From the NCBI GenBank assembly GCA_015075185.1, contig JABTUW010000003.1, forward strand, positions 806,001 to 870,000: a stretch of DNA of 64,000 nucleotides. The letters run 5' to 3'. The notes under the pieces are model-generated. The model had not been told where the DNA came from, did no database searches, and was given only the letters and a program-made list of their open reading frames with translations. The stretch's first letter is position 1. The number at the start of each line of letters is the position of its first letter. Below are positions 53,464 to 61,766 of this stretch, in pieces. This stretch comes from Anaerolineales bacterium (GTDB lineage Bacteria > Chloroflexota > Anaerolineae > 4572-78 > J111). The position numbers and the translations under genes were made by a program.

Positions 53464-53970
53464 TCAATGCGGTAAATACGGCGCTTCAGTGTCAATATCT
53501 CCCACAAATTCGGGCAGATCGGTGTGACCCAGCATCTGCCGGATGGCCATATTCTCGCCGGTGTGATACCAGTAATGGTAGATGACTCGCTGGAGCAGCG
53601 AACCGGCGGTGTAGTCGGTTCGTTGATTGTCCAGGAAAATCGGTTCCTGCAACCTGGCGGTGGTCAGGGTGTCAAGAAAAGGATCAGCCGCGGCGATGAT
53701 GGTCTGCCAGGCCGCCCACATCTCATCCAGGGGCGGCGTGCTGGCCGGCTGGCCGTAGCCGGTCAATTCGTTGAGGTGAGGTAACAATATTTGGCCTTGC
53801 AAGCGTGTCAACCAATAGCGCTGCTCCTGCCAGGCCAGATGGCCGATGTTCCAACTGATACAGTTCAGCGGGGGAAAGCGGCGGCGCGCCTCGGCGTCAC
53901 TCAGGCCAGCCAGGGCCCGCTTGAACTCATTGCGGGTAAAGCGGAGTTGTAAGACAAGGGGATGAGGCAT
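53464..53970 (-). CDS. DinB family protein
   Basis: 168 aa from the ATG at 53970 (a GTG at 53997 is the alternative and overlaps the upstream stop). FTRNEFKRALAGLSDAEARR, PPLNCISWNIGHLAWQEQRY (metal His in the second helix) and LLQRVIYHYWYHTGENMAIR (His-x3-E of the fourth helix). These fit the DinB/YfiT metal-binding four-helix bundle. Substrate unknown. Confidence 0.8.
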   Translation of the reverse strand: MPHPLVLQLRFTRNEFKRALAGLSDAEARRRFPPLNCISWNIGHLAWQEQRYWLTRLQGQILLPHLNELTGYGQPASTPPLDEMWAAWQTIIAAADPFLDTLTTARLQEPIFLDNQRTDYTAGSLLQRVIYHYWYHTGENMAIRQMLGHTDLPEFVGDIDTEAPYLPH

Positions 53971-53977
53971 AGCTTTT

Positions 53978-54193
53978 TTATTTACCTCCCTGCTCACAGG
54001 CGACCCATGTTGATTGGGGATTCAATTTGTACCCCCAATCAATAAACCAATTGCCGACCTGCCAGCGGACTCTTTGACTGAGTCTTGGCTGCTGGCTTTT
54101 AATAAGACGCACCAATCGCTCTTGGCTCGCCTCGGCTAAGAACTCATCATGCCTCATCTCGGCATATTTCTGCAAATAATAGGAGTTCACCAT
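53978..54193 (-). CDS. small hypothetical protein
   Basis: 71 aa from the ATG at 54193, with GGAGG 5 bases upstream. MVNSYYLQKYAEMRHDEFLA, QERLVRLIKSQQPRLSQRVR and QVGNWFIDWGYKLN. Helical with a Trp-rich end. It precedes the DinB gene on the same transcript and faces the CGNR regulator across a shared promoter region. No family recognised. Confidence 0.65.
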   Translation of the reverse strand: MVNSYYLQKYAEMRHDEFLAEASQERLVRLIKSQQPRLSQRVRWQVGNWFIDWGYKLNPQSTWVACEQGGK

Positions 54194-54211
54194 GGACACC
54201 TCCACCCTTGC

Positions 54212-54250
54212 TTGACAACGTTTTATAACCTACTATAATTAAAATAGTAG
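54212..54250 (+). promoter_or_regulatory. near-consensus promoter overlapped by an operator-like palindrome
   Basis: TTGACA, 16 bases, TATAAT. The -10 box is embedded in the palindrome CTACTAT-N7-ATAGTAG (54230-54250), placed where a repressor would block polymerase. It serves the CGNR gene (ATG 54351); the opposite gene starts at 54193. Confidence 0.75.
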
Positions 54251-54350
54251 TTAGAGTATAGCACAAAAATTCTAACCTGTCAAGACATATTTAGTGGTTA
54301 TAGAAAAGTCCGAGGATCTGGAATCAGCTTATATTGTGGTGAGAAAATCT

Positions 54351-54989
54351 ATGAGTGAAATACGTCCCTATCTGAACAATCCCGACCTGATCGGGGAGCA
54401 GCCGTGTTTGATCTTTGCCAATACTGTGGGGGGCAGCCGCCAGGCTGCGGCGCGCGAGCACCTCCATGATTATACCGACCTCCTGGCCTGGAGCAGGCAT
54501 GCGGGTTTGATCACGGCCAGCGAGGCCCAGCGCCTGTTGACTGAAGCCGCGCGTCGCCCGCTGGAGGCAAATCGGGTCTTTGAGCGGACTATTTTTCTGC
54601 GCGAGACAATTTACCGCATCTTTTCGGCGATTGCGGCGGGTGGAGTACCGGAGACGGCTGATTTGAGGATTTTGAATGAAGCCCTGGCGGAAGTTTTGGC
54701 TAAATTGGAGGTGACGCCAACCGAAACCGGCTTTACCTGGAGTTGGCGGAACGAGCCTGAGGCGTTGGACGGTATGCTCTGGCCGGTTGTCCGCTCGGCG
54801 GGGGAGTTGCTGACCTCGGCCCAATTACATCACGTGCGCGAGTGCGCCGGCGATACATGTGGCTGGCTTTTCATAGATACCAGCCGGAATCACAGCCGCC
54901 GTTGGTGTGATATGAACGATTGCGGGAATCGAGCTAAAGCGAGGCGACATTATGCCCGCAGTCGGGCCAGAATTACCGAGAAGGTGTAA
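54351..54989 (+). CDS. CGNR zinc finger (ABATE domain) transcription regulator
   Basis: 212 aa from the ATG at 54351. ABATE domain at the N-terminus (LIFANTVGGSRQ, DYTDLLAWSRHAGLITASEA, RTIFLRETIYRIFSAIAAGG), then the CGNR finger: HVRECAGDTCGWLFIDTSRN and RRWCDMNDCGNRAKARRHYA. The family is annotated as putative stress-induced transcription factors. The strong promoter with an overlapping palindrome suggests repression, possibly by this protein itself. Monocistronic, divergent from the small-protein/DinB/EamA group. Confidence 0.87.
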   Translation: MSEIRPYLNNPDLIGEQPCLIFANTVGGSRQAAAREHLHDYTDLLAWSRHAGLITASEAQRLLTEAARRPLEANRVFERTIFLRETIYRIFSAIAAGGVPETADLRILNEALAEVLAKLEVTPTETGFTWSWRNEPEALDGMLWPVVRSAGELLTSAQLHHVRECAGDTCGWLFIDTSRNHSRRWCDMNDCGNRAKARRHYARSRARITEKV

Positions 54990-55006
54990 GAAACAAACAG
55001 TGACAC

Positions 55007-55174
55007 TTATCTCTTTGATTTTTTATTCTTCTTTGGAGTAAACTCACGCTTTTCCTTGGCCTGTCCAATTAATTTTTGCACGGCGGCGACAATATTTCCG
55101 TCGCCTAGCCGCAGCAGCCATTCGCGTTCTTGAGCATGAGGTCTGATCATTATTTGAATATTTTGCCCCATCAT
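55007..55174 (-). CDS. small basic protein, 55 aa
   Basis: Starts with paired ATGs at 55174 (GGGGAC a few bases upstream). MMGQNIQIMIRPHAQEREWL, LRLGDGNIVAAVQKLIGQAK and a Lys-rich tail (EKREFTPKKNKKSKR). The charged, helical pattern and codon structure indicate a true gene. It may bind nucleic acid. Unknown family. Confidence 0.6.
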   Translation of the reverse strand: MMGQNIQIMIRPHAQEREWLLRLGDGNIVAAVQKLIGQAKEKREFTPKKNKKSKR

Positions 55175-55359
55175 TTAGTCCCCGTGTTTTCTTTTTAGAT
55201 ATATTCGAAACCAAGGTCTATTTTTTGCCAGGTAAAAAGTACCAATTTTACGCGCATGGTCGTACCACCCTTCATTTTTAGGGTGATATACCCGCTTGGA
55301 CCGGTTAGCCAGAAAAACGCATCAGGGTTATACTTATGGCCTCCAAGGAGCTTGTGCCG

Positions 55360-56973
55360 ATGCCCCAACCCGCCGACTTGATTATTACCCAGGCCAAAGT
55401 TTACATGGCTGGCCCGGCTTATCCCCACGCCGAAGCTGTAGCTGTTCGAGGTCAACGGATCATCTTTACTGGCAGCGCCGCCGATGCCCATGCCTGGCGT
55501 GGTCCGGCCACGCGGGTGATTGATGGGCAAGGCGGCACACTGCTGCCCGGTTTTATTGACAGCCACTTTCATCTCTTATGGGGTTCGATAGAGCTGGCCG
55601 ATATGCAGCTAGGTGAGGTGACCTCGCTCGATAGCCTGGCCGCCACAGTTCTCCGTTTTGCTGGCGAACACCCCGATAATCCCTGGCTGGTTGGGCGCGG
55701 ACTGAGATACAGCATTGTCCCCAACCAGCAATCCCTCACCCGCCACCACCTTGACACGATCATTGCCGACCGGCCGCTGCTGATTTTTGCCTACGATGCT
55801 CACACCGCCTGGGCCAACACCACAGCCCTGCGTCAGGCCAATATTCTTACCGACGGCAAGACGGTCGGGCCGAACAGCGAGATTGTACGGGCGACCGACG
55901 GCCAGGCCAGCGGCGAGCTGCGCGAGCCAGGCGCGTACCGTCCCCTTTTGGATCTGATTCCCCGACCGGATGAGGCCAAAAAGCGGATGATGCTCCGGCG
56001 CGGTCTGGCTGAAGCGGCCAAAGTGGGTGTGACCAGCGTCCATAATATGGACGGGGATATGGAGCAGTTAACTCTCTACGCTGCTCTGGAAGATAGGGGG
56101 GAATTGACCCTGCGCGTCTACTGCCCCTACAGCGTTGAGCCGGAAACTTCCCCGGAAGCTCTGGCCGAAGCCGTGACCATGCGCCGGACGTTTGGAAGTG
56201 ACATGGTTCGCGGCGGCTGCGTAAAATTTTTTATGGATGGGGTGATTGAAACCTACACCGGGCTGCTCCTCGACGATTATGCCGGTCAGCCCGGCAACTA
56301 TGGCGGGGCCTTGTTCAGCACCGAGCATTTCAACGCTATGGCCGCTGAGGCTGACCGCCTGGGTCTGCAAATCTTTGTCCATGCCACCGGCGATGGCGCC
56401 GTTCGCCGCGCCCTGGATGGCTTTGAGGCGGCCCAGCGCCAGAACGGCCGGCGTGACAGCCGCCACCGGATCGAACACGTCGAGCTAATCCACCCTGACG
56501 ACGTGCCTCGCTTTGCCGGGTTGGGCGTCATCGCCTCGATGCAGCCGGCCCATGTCCCCTTGCAAACGCCCGACGACCCCGACGTCTGGCCGGCCCGGGT
56601 CGGACCGGAACGGTGGGGGTGCAGCTTCGCCTGGCAAACCCTGCGCCAGGCTGGGGCCAGGTTGGCTTTTGGCAGCGACTGGCCGGTCGCGCCGCAAGAC
56701 CCGCTGCTTGGCTTGCATGTTGCCCTCAATCGCCAGCCCTGGCTGCCCGGCCTGCCTGAGCAGCGTCAAAGCCTGGCCGACGCCGTCGCCGCCTACACCC
56801 GCGATGCGGCCTACGCCGAATTTCAAGAGCAAGCCAAAGGCCAGCTCAAACCCGGCATGCTGGCCGACATGGTTCTGCTGTCCGCCGACCTGTTTGTCGT
56901 ACCCCCAGATGAAATTGACCAAGTTCATCCTATCGTAACGATATGCGATGGACGCATCGTCTACGAGGCTTAA
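55360..56973 (+). CDS. amidohydrolase family protein (YtcJ-like)
   Basis: 537 aa from the ATG at 55360; AAGGAG lies 9 bases upstream (a longer start at 55336 lacks one). Metal HxH in PGFIDSHFHL, later VHATGDGAVRRALDG and RIEHVELIHPDD histidines, and the metal Asp in RLAFGSDWPVAPQDPLLGL. Overall Amidohydrolase-3 architecture as in YtcJ/N-substituted formamide deformylase types. Substrate unknown. Adjacent to an MFS transporter gene 11 bases downstream, so uptake or export and hydrolysis may be linked. Confidence 0.88.
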   Translation: MPQPADLIITQAKVYMAGPAYPHAEAVAVRGQRIIFTGSAADAHAWRGPATRVIDGQGGTLLPGFIDSHFHLLWGSIELADMQLGEVTSLDSLAATVLRFAGEHPDNPWLVGRGLRYSIVPNQQSLTRHHLDTIIADRPLLIFAYDAHTAWANTTALRQANILTDGKTVGPNSEIVRATDGQASGELREPGAYRPLLDLIPRPDEAKKRMMLRRGLAEAAKVGVTSVHNMDGDMEQLTLYAALEDRGELTLRVYCPYSVEPETSPEALAEAVTMRRTFGSDMVRGGCVKFFMDGVIETYTGLLLDDYAGQPGNYGGALFSTEHFNAMAAEADRLGLQIFVHATGDGAVRRALDGFEAAQRQNGRRDSRHRIEHVELIHPDDVPRFAGLGVIASMQPAHVPLQTPDDPDVWPARVGPERWGCSFAWQTLRQAGARLAFGSDWPVAPQDPLLGLHVALNRQPWLPGLPEQRQSLADAVAAYTRDAAYAEFQEQAKGQLKPGMLADMVLLSADLFVVPPDEIDQVHPIVTICDGRIVYEA

Positions 56974-56984
56974 ATCGAGACAAT

Positions 56985-58343
56985 ATGCACAATCCAGAAT
57001 CCACACCCAAAGAGGCAGTCGAAAATCCAAAATCGGCAGGCAGCCAGCGTGAAATTTTTGGCTGGGGTATGTACGACTGGGCCAATTCGGCTTTCAGCAC
57101 CATTGTCGTCACCACCTTCCTGGGACCCTACTTAACCACCCTGGCCGAGGCGAAGGGGGGCACGGTCAACCTGCTGGGCTATCCGCTGGAGGGAGCGGGG
57201 TTTTATCCGCTCTGCGTGTCTATTTCGGTGGGGTTGCAGGTCTTCGTCCTGCCCATTCTGGGCGCCATTGCCGACTACTCTCATTTGAAAAAACGCCTGA
57301 TGCTGGTCTTTGCCTACCTCGGCGCAATTGCGACGATCCTGTTGTTTTTGGTGACGAGCGACCTGATTTTGCTGGGCGGCCTGCTCTTTATCATTGCCAA
57401 TCTTTCGTTTGGGGCAGCCCTTGTCTTTTACAATGCCTTCCTACCCGATATTGCCGGTCCGGATGAGCGCGATGCGGTCAGCTCCAAAGGGTTTGCCCTG
57501 GGTTATGTCGGCGGCGGATTGGCCCTGCTGCTGACCCTGGTCTTGCTCTGGTGGGTCAGCGAGGAAAATCGAGGGTTAGCCGTGCGGCTCAGCCTGGCCG
57601 GCGCCGGCTTATGGTGGCTGGTCTTTACCATCCTCTTTCCCCAGCGCCGCCTGGTGCAGCGCGACCCGGCCCACCGCTTACCGCCCGGCGAAACCTATCT
57701 CACCCACAGTTTTAAACAGTTAGGCCGCACGCTAAAAGAGCTTTTCTACAAATACCCCACCACGCTGCGCTTCCTGATTGCCTATTTGGTTTACAACGAT
57801 GGGATCCAAACAATCAATACCGTCGCAACCATTTTTGCATCCAGCGAATTAGGCCTGTCTACCAGCACCCTGGTGCAGGTGGTGCTGATGATCCAATTTG
57901 TAGCGGCCCTGGGGGCTATGTTTTTTAATTTTCTGGCCGGACGGGTGGGTGCGAAAAAGGCGATTATGATCAGCTTGGTGATCTGGTCGGGGCTGGTGAT
58001 TTATGCCTACGGCTTTTTATACACCGCCCTCCAATTTTGGATTTTGGGGGCAGCCCTGGCCCTGGTCTTGGGCGGGTCACAGGCGCTCAGCCGCTCCCTG
58101 TTCTCACAGATGATTCCCAAGAACAGGGAATCGGAATATTTCAGCCTGTACGAAATCAGCGAGCGGGGCACCTCGTGGCTGGGGCCGGTGGTTTTTGCCC
58201 TGGCCCTGCAATTGACCGGCACGCAGCGCGTCTCGATGGTAATGCTGATTGTCTTTTTTGTGGTCGGGTTAGTGCTGCTTTACCTGACTGATGTGAAGAA
58301 GGCGATTATCGAAGCGGGGAATGAGCTTCCGGCGGTGGTGTAA
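56985..58343 (+). CDS. UMF1-type MFS transporter (Atg22-like)
   Basis: 452 aa from the ATG at 56985. Twelve membrane helices. Family motifs GWGMYDWANSAFSTIVVTTF, FVLPILGAIADYSHLKKRLM, ASSELGLSTSTLVQVVLMIQ, GSQALSRSLFSQMIPKNRES and EYFSLYEISERGTSWLGPVV fit the UMF1 (unknown major facilitator)/Atg22 group. The N-terminal MHNPESTPKEAVENPKSAGS contains AATCC(A/G)GAATCC-type repeat-derived residues. Probably co-transcribed with the amidohydrolase. Confidence 0.88.
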   Translation: MHNPESTPKEAVENPKSAGSQREIFGWGMYDWANSAFSTIVVTTFLGPYLTTLAEAKGGTVNLLGYPLEGAGFYPLCVSISVGLQVFVLPILGAIADYSHLKKRLMLVFAYLGAIATILLFLVTSDLILLGGLLFIIANLSFGAALVFYNAFLPDIAGPDERDAVSSKGFALGYVGGGLALLLTLVLLWWVSEENRGLAVRLSLAGAGLWWLVFTILFPQRRLVQRDPAHRLPPGETYLTHSFKQLGRTLKELFYKYPTTLRFLIAYLVYNDGIQTINTVATIFASSELGLSTSTLVQVVLMIQFVAALGAMFFNFLAGRVGAKKAIMISLVIWSGLVIYAYGFLYTALQFWILGAALALVLGGSQALSRSLFSQMIPKNRESEYFSLYEISERGTSWLGPVVFALALQLTGTQRVSMVMLIVFFVVGLVLLYLTDVKKAIIEAGNELPAVV

Positions 58344-58433
58344 TTGCTAACTATAAATGGGAACTGATGGCGCTAAATGTCTCGTTAACAATTAGCGATT
58401 GCCAGTTCACAATTCACAATTAATTCCTCTCTC

Positions 58434-58670
58434 TTATCCTCTAACCCAGCGAATATCCATCTCTTCCCGGCCGCTCAGGGCCTGGCGCAGCACAGCAACC
58501 AGGCCGGGATCACTACCCTGCGCTTCTAGCGCGTCAACGGTAACTTGATTGAGGTAATAATCACGATCCTCCAGCGACTCTTCCTCAAAGTGGTCGTGCA
58601 GAAATTGAAACTGGGCTTCGGTCAGCTCGCCGACCGGCATATTGTTGCTCAGATCATAAATTTTTATCAC
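58434..58670 (-). CDS. small conserved-type hypothetical protein
   Basis: 78 aa from a GTG at 58670 (GGAGG 5 bases upstream; ATGs at 58685 and 58697 are alternatives). IKIYDLSNNMPVGELTEAQF, FQFLHDHFEEESLEDRDYYL, NQVTVDALEAQGSDPGLVAV and REEMDIRWVR. I recall similar short acidic proteins in Chloroflexota and cyanobacteria, but no function is known. Between it and the MFS gene lies an AATTCACAATTAATT-type repeat (58383-58423). Confidence 0.65.
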   Translation of the reverse strand: MIKIYDLSNNMPVGELTEAQFQFLHDHFEEESLEDRDYYLNQVTVDALEAQGSDPGLVAVLRQALSGREEMDIRWVRG

Positions 58671-58710
58671 TTCACCCTCCGCCATTGTTCTCGCCAAGAT
58701 CTATACCTGG

Positions 58711-58738
58711 ACAGGATTGACAAGATTAACAGGATTTT
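58711..58738. repeat. dispersed ACAGGATTGACAAGATTAAC repeat
   Basis: Short direct units of (A)CAGGATT / CAAGATT in the promoter region between the small gene and tex. This motif family is widespread in environmental bacteria. Confidence 0.55.
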
Positions 58739-58867
58739 ACATAACTGTCAATCTTGCTTGATTATTTACAACCTTACCACTATTTAACCCGCCGGTCAAA
58801 ACCACTGCCCCGGCCATAAGGCTTTGCCCCTGACGTTATTCCATGCTATGCTAGCCCAGCAAGCTGA

Positions 58868-58893
58868 GTAGGTCATCCTTAAGTTTGACCTAC
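58868..58893. repeat. CTTAAG-centred palindrome, second copy
   Basis: Arms GTAGGTCA / TGACCTAC around CCTTAAGT. It matches the 50497 palindrome in length (26 bp), outer GTAGG/CCTAC and central CTTAAG. It lies 26 bases upstream of the tex start, in its leader. Confidence 0.7.
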
Positions 58894-58918
58894 CCTCATC
58901 CCTTTTGGAGAAAGATCT

Positions 58919-61105
58919 ATGCCCATTGATTTTGCCCAAACCATTGCCGCCGAACTGGGCATTCAGCGCCAGCAAGCGGCCCGCTCGATTGAGCTTTTTG
59001 ACAGCGAAAATACGGTGCCTTTTGTGGCCCGCTACCGCAAAGAAGTCACCGGCGGGCTGGACGAGGCCCAACTGCGCACCATTTTGGAACGGCTGACTTA
59101 CCTGCGCAATCTGGAAGCCCGCAAGGAAACCGTGCTGCACAGCATCGCCGAACAGGGCAAGCTGACCGACGAACTGCGCAGCCGCATTGAAACCGCCGAC
59201 ACGTTACAGGCAGTCGAAGATCTGTACCTGCCCTACAAACCCAAACGCCGCACCCGCGCTACCATCGCCCGCGAGCGCGGGTTGGAACCTTTGGCCCAGA
59301 TGATGCTGGCCCAGGAATTAACCCGGGGTAACCTGGCCGAAATTGCCGCGGCCTATCTGAGCGATGATGTGCCGACAGTGGAAGATGCTCTGGCCGGGGC
59401 GGGCGACATTATTGCCGAAACCGTAGCCGAAGATGCGGACACCCGGGCTGGTGTCCGCGAACGGACCCGCCGGGAAGCCTGGCTGGCGGTCAGCCTGGCC
59501 GACAAGACCAAAGACGAGCGCGGCGTCTACGAAACCTACTACGATTACCGCGAGAAGTTAAGCGCCATTCCGCCACACCGGCTGCTGGCCCTCAACCGGG
59601 GTGAGCGTGAGGGTATTCTCAAGGTCAAGCTGGATGGGCCGGACGAGGCGCTGATCCAGAATATTCAGGCCCGGCTGGTCAAAAATCCCAAATCCCTTTT
59701 CACCGACCATTTGCGCCAGGCCATCGCCGATGGCTACAAGCGGCTGCTGGCCCCCTCCATCGAAAATGAGCTGCGCGGCGAACTGACCGATACCTCTGAC
59801 GAGCACGCCATTGACACCTTTGCCGCCAACCTGCGCCAGCTACTGCTCCAGCCGCCTATCCGAGGTAAAACTGTCATCGGCATTGACCCCGGCTTTCGCA
59901 CCGGCTGCAAGGTGGCCCTGGTTGACCCGACCGGCAAGTTTTTGGGCGGGACGACTATTTATCCACACGAACCTCAGAAAAAATGGACGGAAGCCAAACA
60001 AATTCTGCTCAGGCTGATCGAGCAGGGAGCCGAGGTCCTCGCCATCGGCAACGGCACCGCCAGCCGTGAAACCGAGTCGCTCGCTGCCGAGGTTATCACC
60101 GAAGCCAAGTCGAAAATACCCAAAGGGCACGATGTCGGAAATCTAAAATCGGAGATTTCTTATGTTATGGTCAACGAGGCTGGCGCTTCCGTCTATTCCG
60201 CGAGCGACCTGGCTCGGACCGAGTTCCCCGACCTCGACGTGAGCATGCGTGGGGCTATCTCCATCGCCCGCCGCCTGCAAGACCCGCTGGCCGAACTGGT
60301 CAAGATTGACCCCAAATCCATTGGCGTGGGGCTGTACCAGCATGATGTCAACCAGAAGCAGTTAGCTACAACTCTGGATACGGTCGTCGAAAGCGCGGTC
60401 AACCACGTGGGGGTGGATGTCAACACGGCCAGCGCGCCGCTGCTCAGCTACGTGGCGGGAGTCAGCCGGCGGGTAGCCGAGGCGATTGTCAAGCATCGCG
60501 AGGCGCATGGCCCCTTCCGCCGCCGCGAGGAGCTGCGCCAGATCAAGGGACTGGGAGATAAAACCTACCAGCAGGCCATCGGCTTTCTCAAAATCCCCGG
60601 CAGCGACCACCCGCTGGACAACACCTTTATCCACCCGGAGAGCTACCCCGTGGTCGAGCGGCTGTTTGCCTACCTGAAGGTGCGGGGGGATGAAAAAGAG
60701 CTGCCCGCCAAAATCGAGACTTTGCGCAAAGGCAGTCTGAAAGAGCTGTCCCTGAAACTGGACGTTGGTGAGCCGACCCTGGCCGACATCCTGGAGTCGC
60801 TGGCCAGGCCGGGCCGCGATCCGCGCGACGAGCTCCCGCCGCCCTTGTTACGCCAGGATGTGTTGAAGCTGGAAGACTTAAAGGAAGGAATGGTTCTGAC
60901 CGGCACCGTCCGCAACGTGGTGGATTTCGGTGCGTTTGTGGATATTGGGGTTAAGCAGGATGGGCTGGTCCACATCAGCCAACTGGCCGACCGCTATGTT
61001 AAGAACCCGTTCGAAGTGGTCGGCGTAGGTGATGTGGTCAAGGTCAAGGTAGTCAAAATTGATACCCAGCGCGGGCGCATCGGCTTGAGTATGAAAGAGG
61101 TTTAA
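58919..61105 (+). CDS. tex: Tex family transcription accessory protein (S1 RNA-binding)
   Basis: 728 aa; GGAG 9 bases before the ATG. Tex N-terminal helix-turn-helix region (FVARYRKEVTGGLDEAQLRT), YqgF/RNase H-like domain (VIGIDPGFRTGCKVALVDPT), helix-hairpin-helix (YVAGVSRRVAEAIVKHRE ... LRQIKGLGDKTYQQAIGFLK) and a C-terminal S1 domain (GMVLTGTVRNVVDFGAFVDI, VKQDGLVHISQLADRYVKNP, KVKVVKIDTQRGRIGLSMKE). Tex proteins bind nucleic acids and support transcription. An extra VGNLKSEISYV segment just before MVNEAGASVYSAS is encoded by a GAAATCT/AGATTTC inverted repeat. The intron-containing tRNA lies directly downstream on the other strand. Confidence 0.95.
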   Translation: MPIDFAQTIAAELGIQRQQAARSIELFDSENTVPFVARYRKEVTGGLDEAQLRTILERLTYLRNLEARKETVLHSIAEQGKLTDELRSRIETADTLQAVEDLYLPYKPKRRTRATIARERGLEPLAQMMLAQELTRGNLAEIAAAYLSDDVPTVEDALAGAGDIIAETVAEDADTRAGVRERTRREAWLAVSLADKTKDERGVYETYYDYREKLSAIPPHRLLALNRGEREGILKVKLDGPDEALIQNIQARLVKNPKSLFTDHLRQAIADGYKRLLAPSIENELRGELTDTSDEHAIDTFAANLRQLLLQPPIRGKTVIGIDPGFRTGCKVALVDPTGKFLGGTTIYPHEPQKKWTEAKQILLRLIEQGAEVLAIGNGTASRETESLAAEVITEAKSKIPKGHDVGNLKSEISYVMVNEAGASVYSASDLARTEFPDLDVSMRGAISIARRLQDPLAELVKIDPKSIGVGLYQHDVNQKQLATTLDTVVESAVNHVGVDVNTASAPLLSYVAGVSRRVAEAIVKHREAHGPFRRREELRQIKGLGDKTYQQAIGFLKIPGSDHPLDNTFIHPESYPVVERLFAYLKVRGDEKELPAKIETLRKGSLKELSLKLDVGEPTLADILESLARPGRDPRDELPPPLLRQDVLKLEDLKEGMVLTGTVRNVVDFGAFVDIGVKQDGLVHISQLADRYVKNPFEVVGVGDVVKVKVVKIDTQRGRIGLSMKEV
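60137..60159. repeat. GAAATCT/AGATTTC dispersed repeat inserted in tex
   Basis: Arms GAAATCT and AGATTTC around AAAATCGG, in frame, adding the residues NLKSEI to Tex in a loop before the conserved VNEAGASVYS motif. Confidence 0.65.
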
Positions 61106-61158
61106 ATGGGCCGGGTGGGAGTCGAACCCACACGAGGGTACAAGCCTCGGGGGATTTT

Positions 61159-61690
61159 CATACTACTATGGCTTTCGCCACCCTCATTATTGAGGTTTGT
61201 AGTCTGGACTTTCCCTTGACCATAGGTGCCCACCTTAGGTCTCGACCGTCAAGTCTCTACACCTTTTTCTTGCTACCTCTATAATTGTCAGTTAGAGAAT
61301 GACAATTTGGACACAAGAGTTCGATATTAGGCAGTGTATTATTAGTTCTGTCTCCATCTTTATGATGGAGTTCCAGAGGAATTGGTTGGCCTAACGTATC
61401 TAAATTAAGTTCTCGAATACGTTTCTCAACTGCCTCGTAGTTCCCGCCTGATGGGGTCAAACCAATTCTTTTAAGAACTACCCTTATCGAGTGACTATTT
61501 TTGACAGCTTCTTTCAACTGTTTATCTGTGTACTTTCTGGCTTTCACAGATTACTTCTAACAAAGAATATGTCAAAACTGTCACCAGCAAGAAATTTGGC
61601 TCGGGGTTGCCACAATCCTGAAATGTTGAGGTTTCCCCGAATTTGGCCGAATTCACACAAGGAGTTTCCTGCCTTGGTGCTCAGAACGCT
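61159..61690 (-). ncRNA. group I self-splicing intron in tRNA-Leu(UAA)
   Basis: 532 nt on the minus strand, beginning after the exon U (...ACTT) and ending with G (61159), as group I introns do. Core elements are visible: GGCAACCCCGAGCCAA (P4/Q-like, near 61600), and after the HNH frame GAGACTTGACGGTCGAGACC with GGGAAAGTCCAGACTAC (P7 GACTT/AAGTC, R and S-like). A GAG in the first 15 intron bases can pair with exon CUU, giving the U-G pair at the 5' splice site (P1). The endonuclease gene is placed between the Q and R elements, in a peripheral loop. Subgroup IC3 is likely by analogy with cyanobacterial trnL introns. Confidence 0.88.
61257..61547 (-). CDS. HNH homing endonuclease encoded in the intron
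   Basis: 96 aa from a GTG at 61547 (MKARKYTDKQLKEAVKNSHS; a weak AGAAG precedes it). Helix-turn-helix-like DNA-binding N-terminus, then the HNH nuclease motif LELHHKDGDRTNNTLPNIEL with LCPNCHSLTDNYRGS (Zn cysteines, catalytic His and Asn). HNH intron enzymes cut intronless alleles so that repair copies the intron. Located inside the group I intron. The length is at the short end of the family but the active site is complete. Confidence 0.88.
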   Translation of the reverse strand: MKARKYTDKQLKEAVKNSHSIRVVLKRIGLTPSGGNYEAVEKRIRELNLDTLGQPIPLELHHKDGDRTNNTLPNIELLCPNCHSLTDNYRGSKKKV

Positions 61691-61737
61691 AAGTCCCCTG
61701 CGTCTGCCATTCCGCCACCGGCCCATTAATGGCTGAA

Positions 61738-61766
61738 ATATTACAACAATTGGCGCAGATAGTCAA
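61738..61766 (-). promoter_or_regulatory. promoter of the tRNA-Leu gene
   Basis: On the minus strand, TTGACT, a 17-base spacer ending in TTG, and TAATAT, placing the transcript start about 7 bases before the tRNA 5' end. A strong promoter fits a stable RNA gene. Confidence 0.75.

Larger units (their letters stand above)
61107..61724 (-). tRNA. trnL-UAA: tRNA-Leu(UAA) interrupted by a group I intron
   Basis: The 5' exon (61724-61691, 34 nt) reads GGGCCGG-TG-GCGG... to GGGGACTT. The 3' exon (61158-61107, 52 nt) reads AAAATCCCC ... GGGTTCGACTCCC ... CCGGCCC-A. Joined: acceptor stem GGGCCGG/CCGGCCC, anticodon stem GGGGA/TCCCC with loop CTTAAAA (anticodon TAA, leucine), long variable arm, T arm GTGGG-TTCGACT-CCCAC; 86 nt, normal for tRNA-Leu. 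CCA is not encoded. The split is after U34, the position used by the tRNA-Leu(UAA) intron of cyanobacteria and plastids. Confidence 0.93.
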
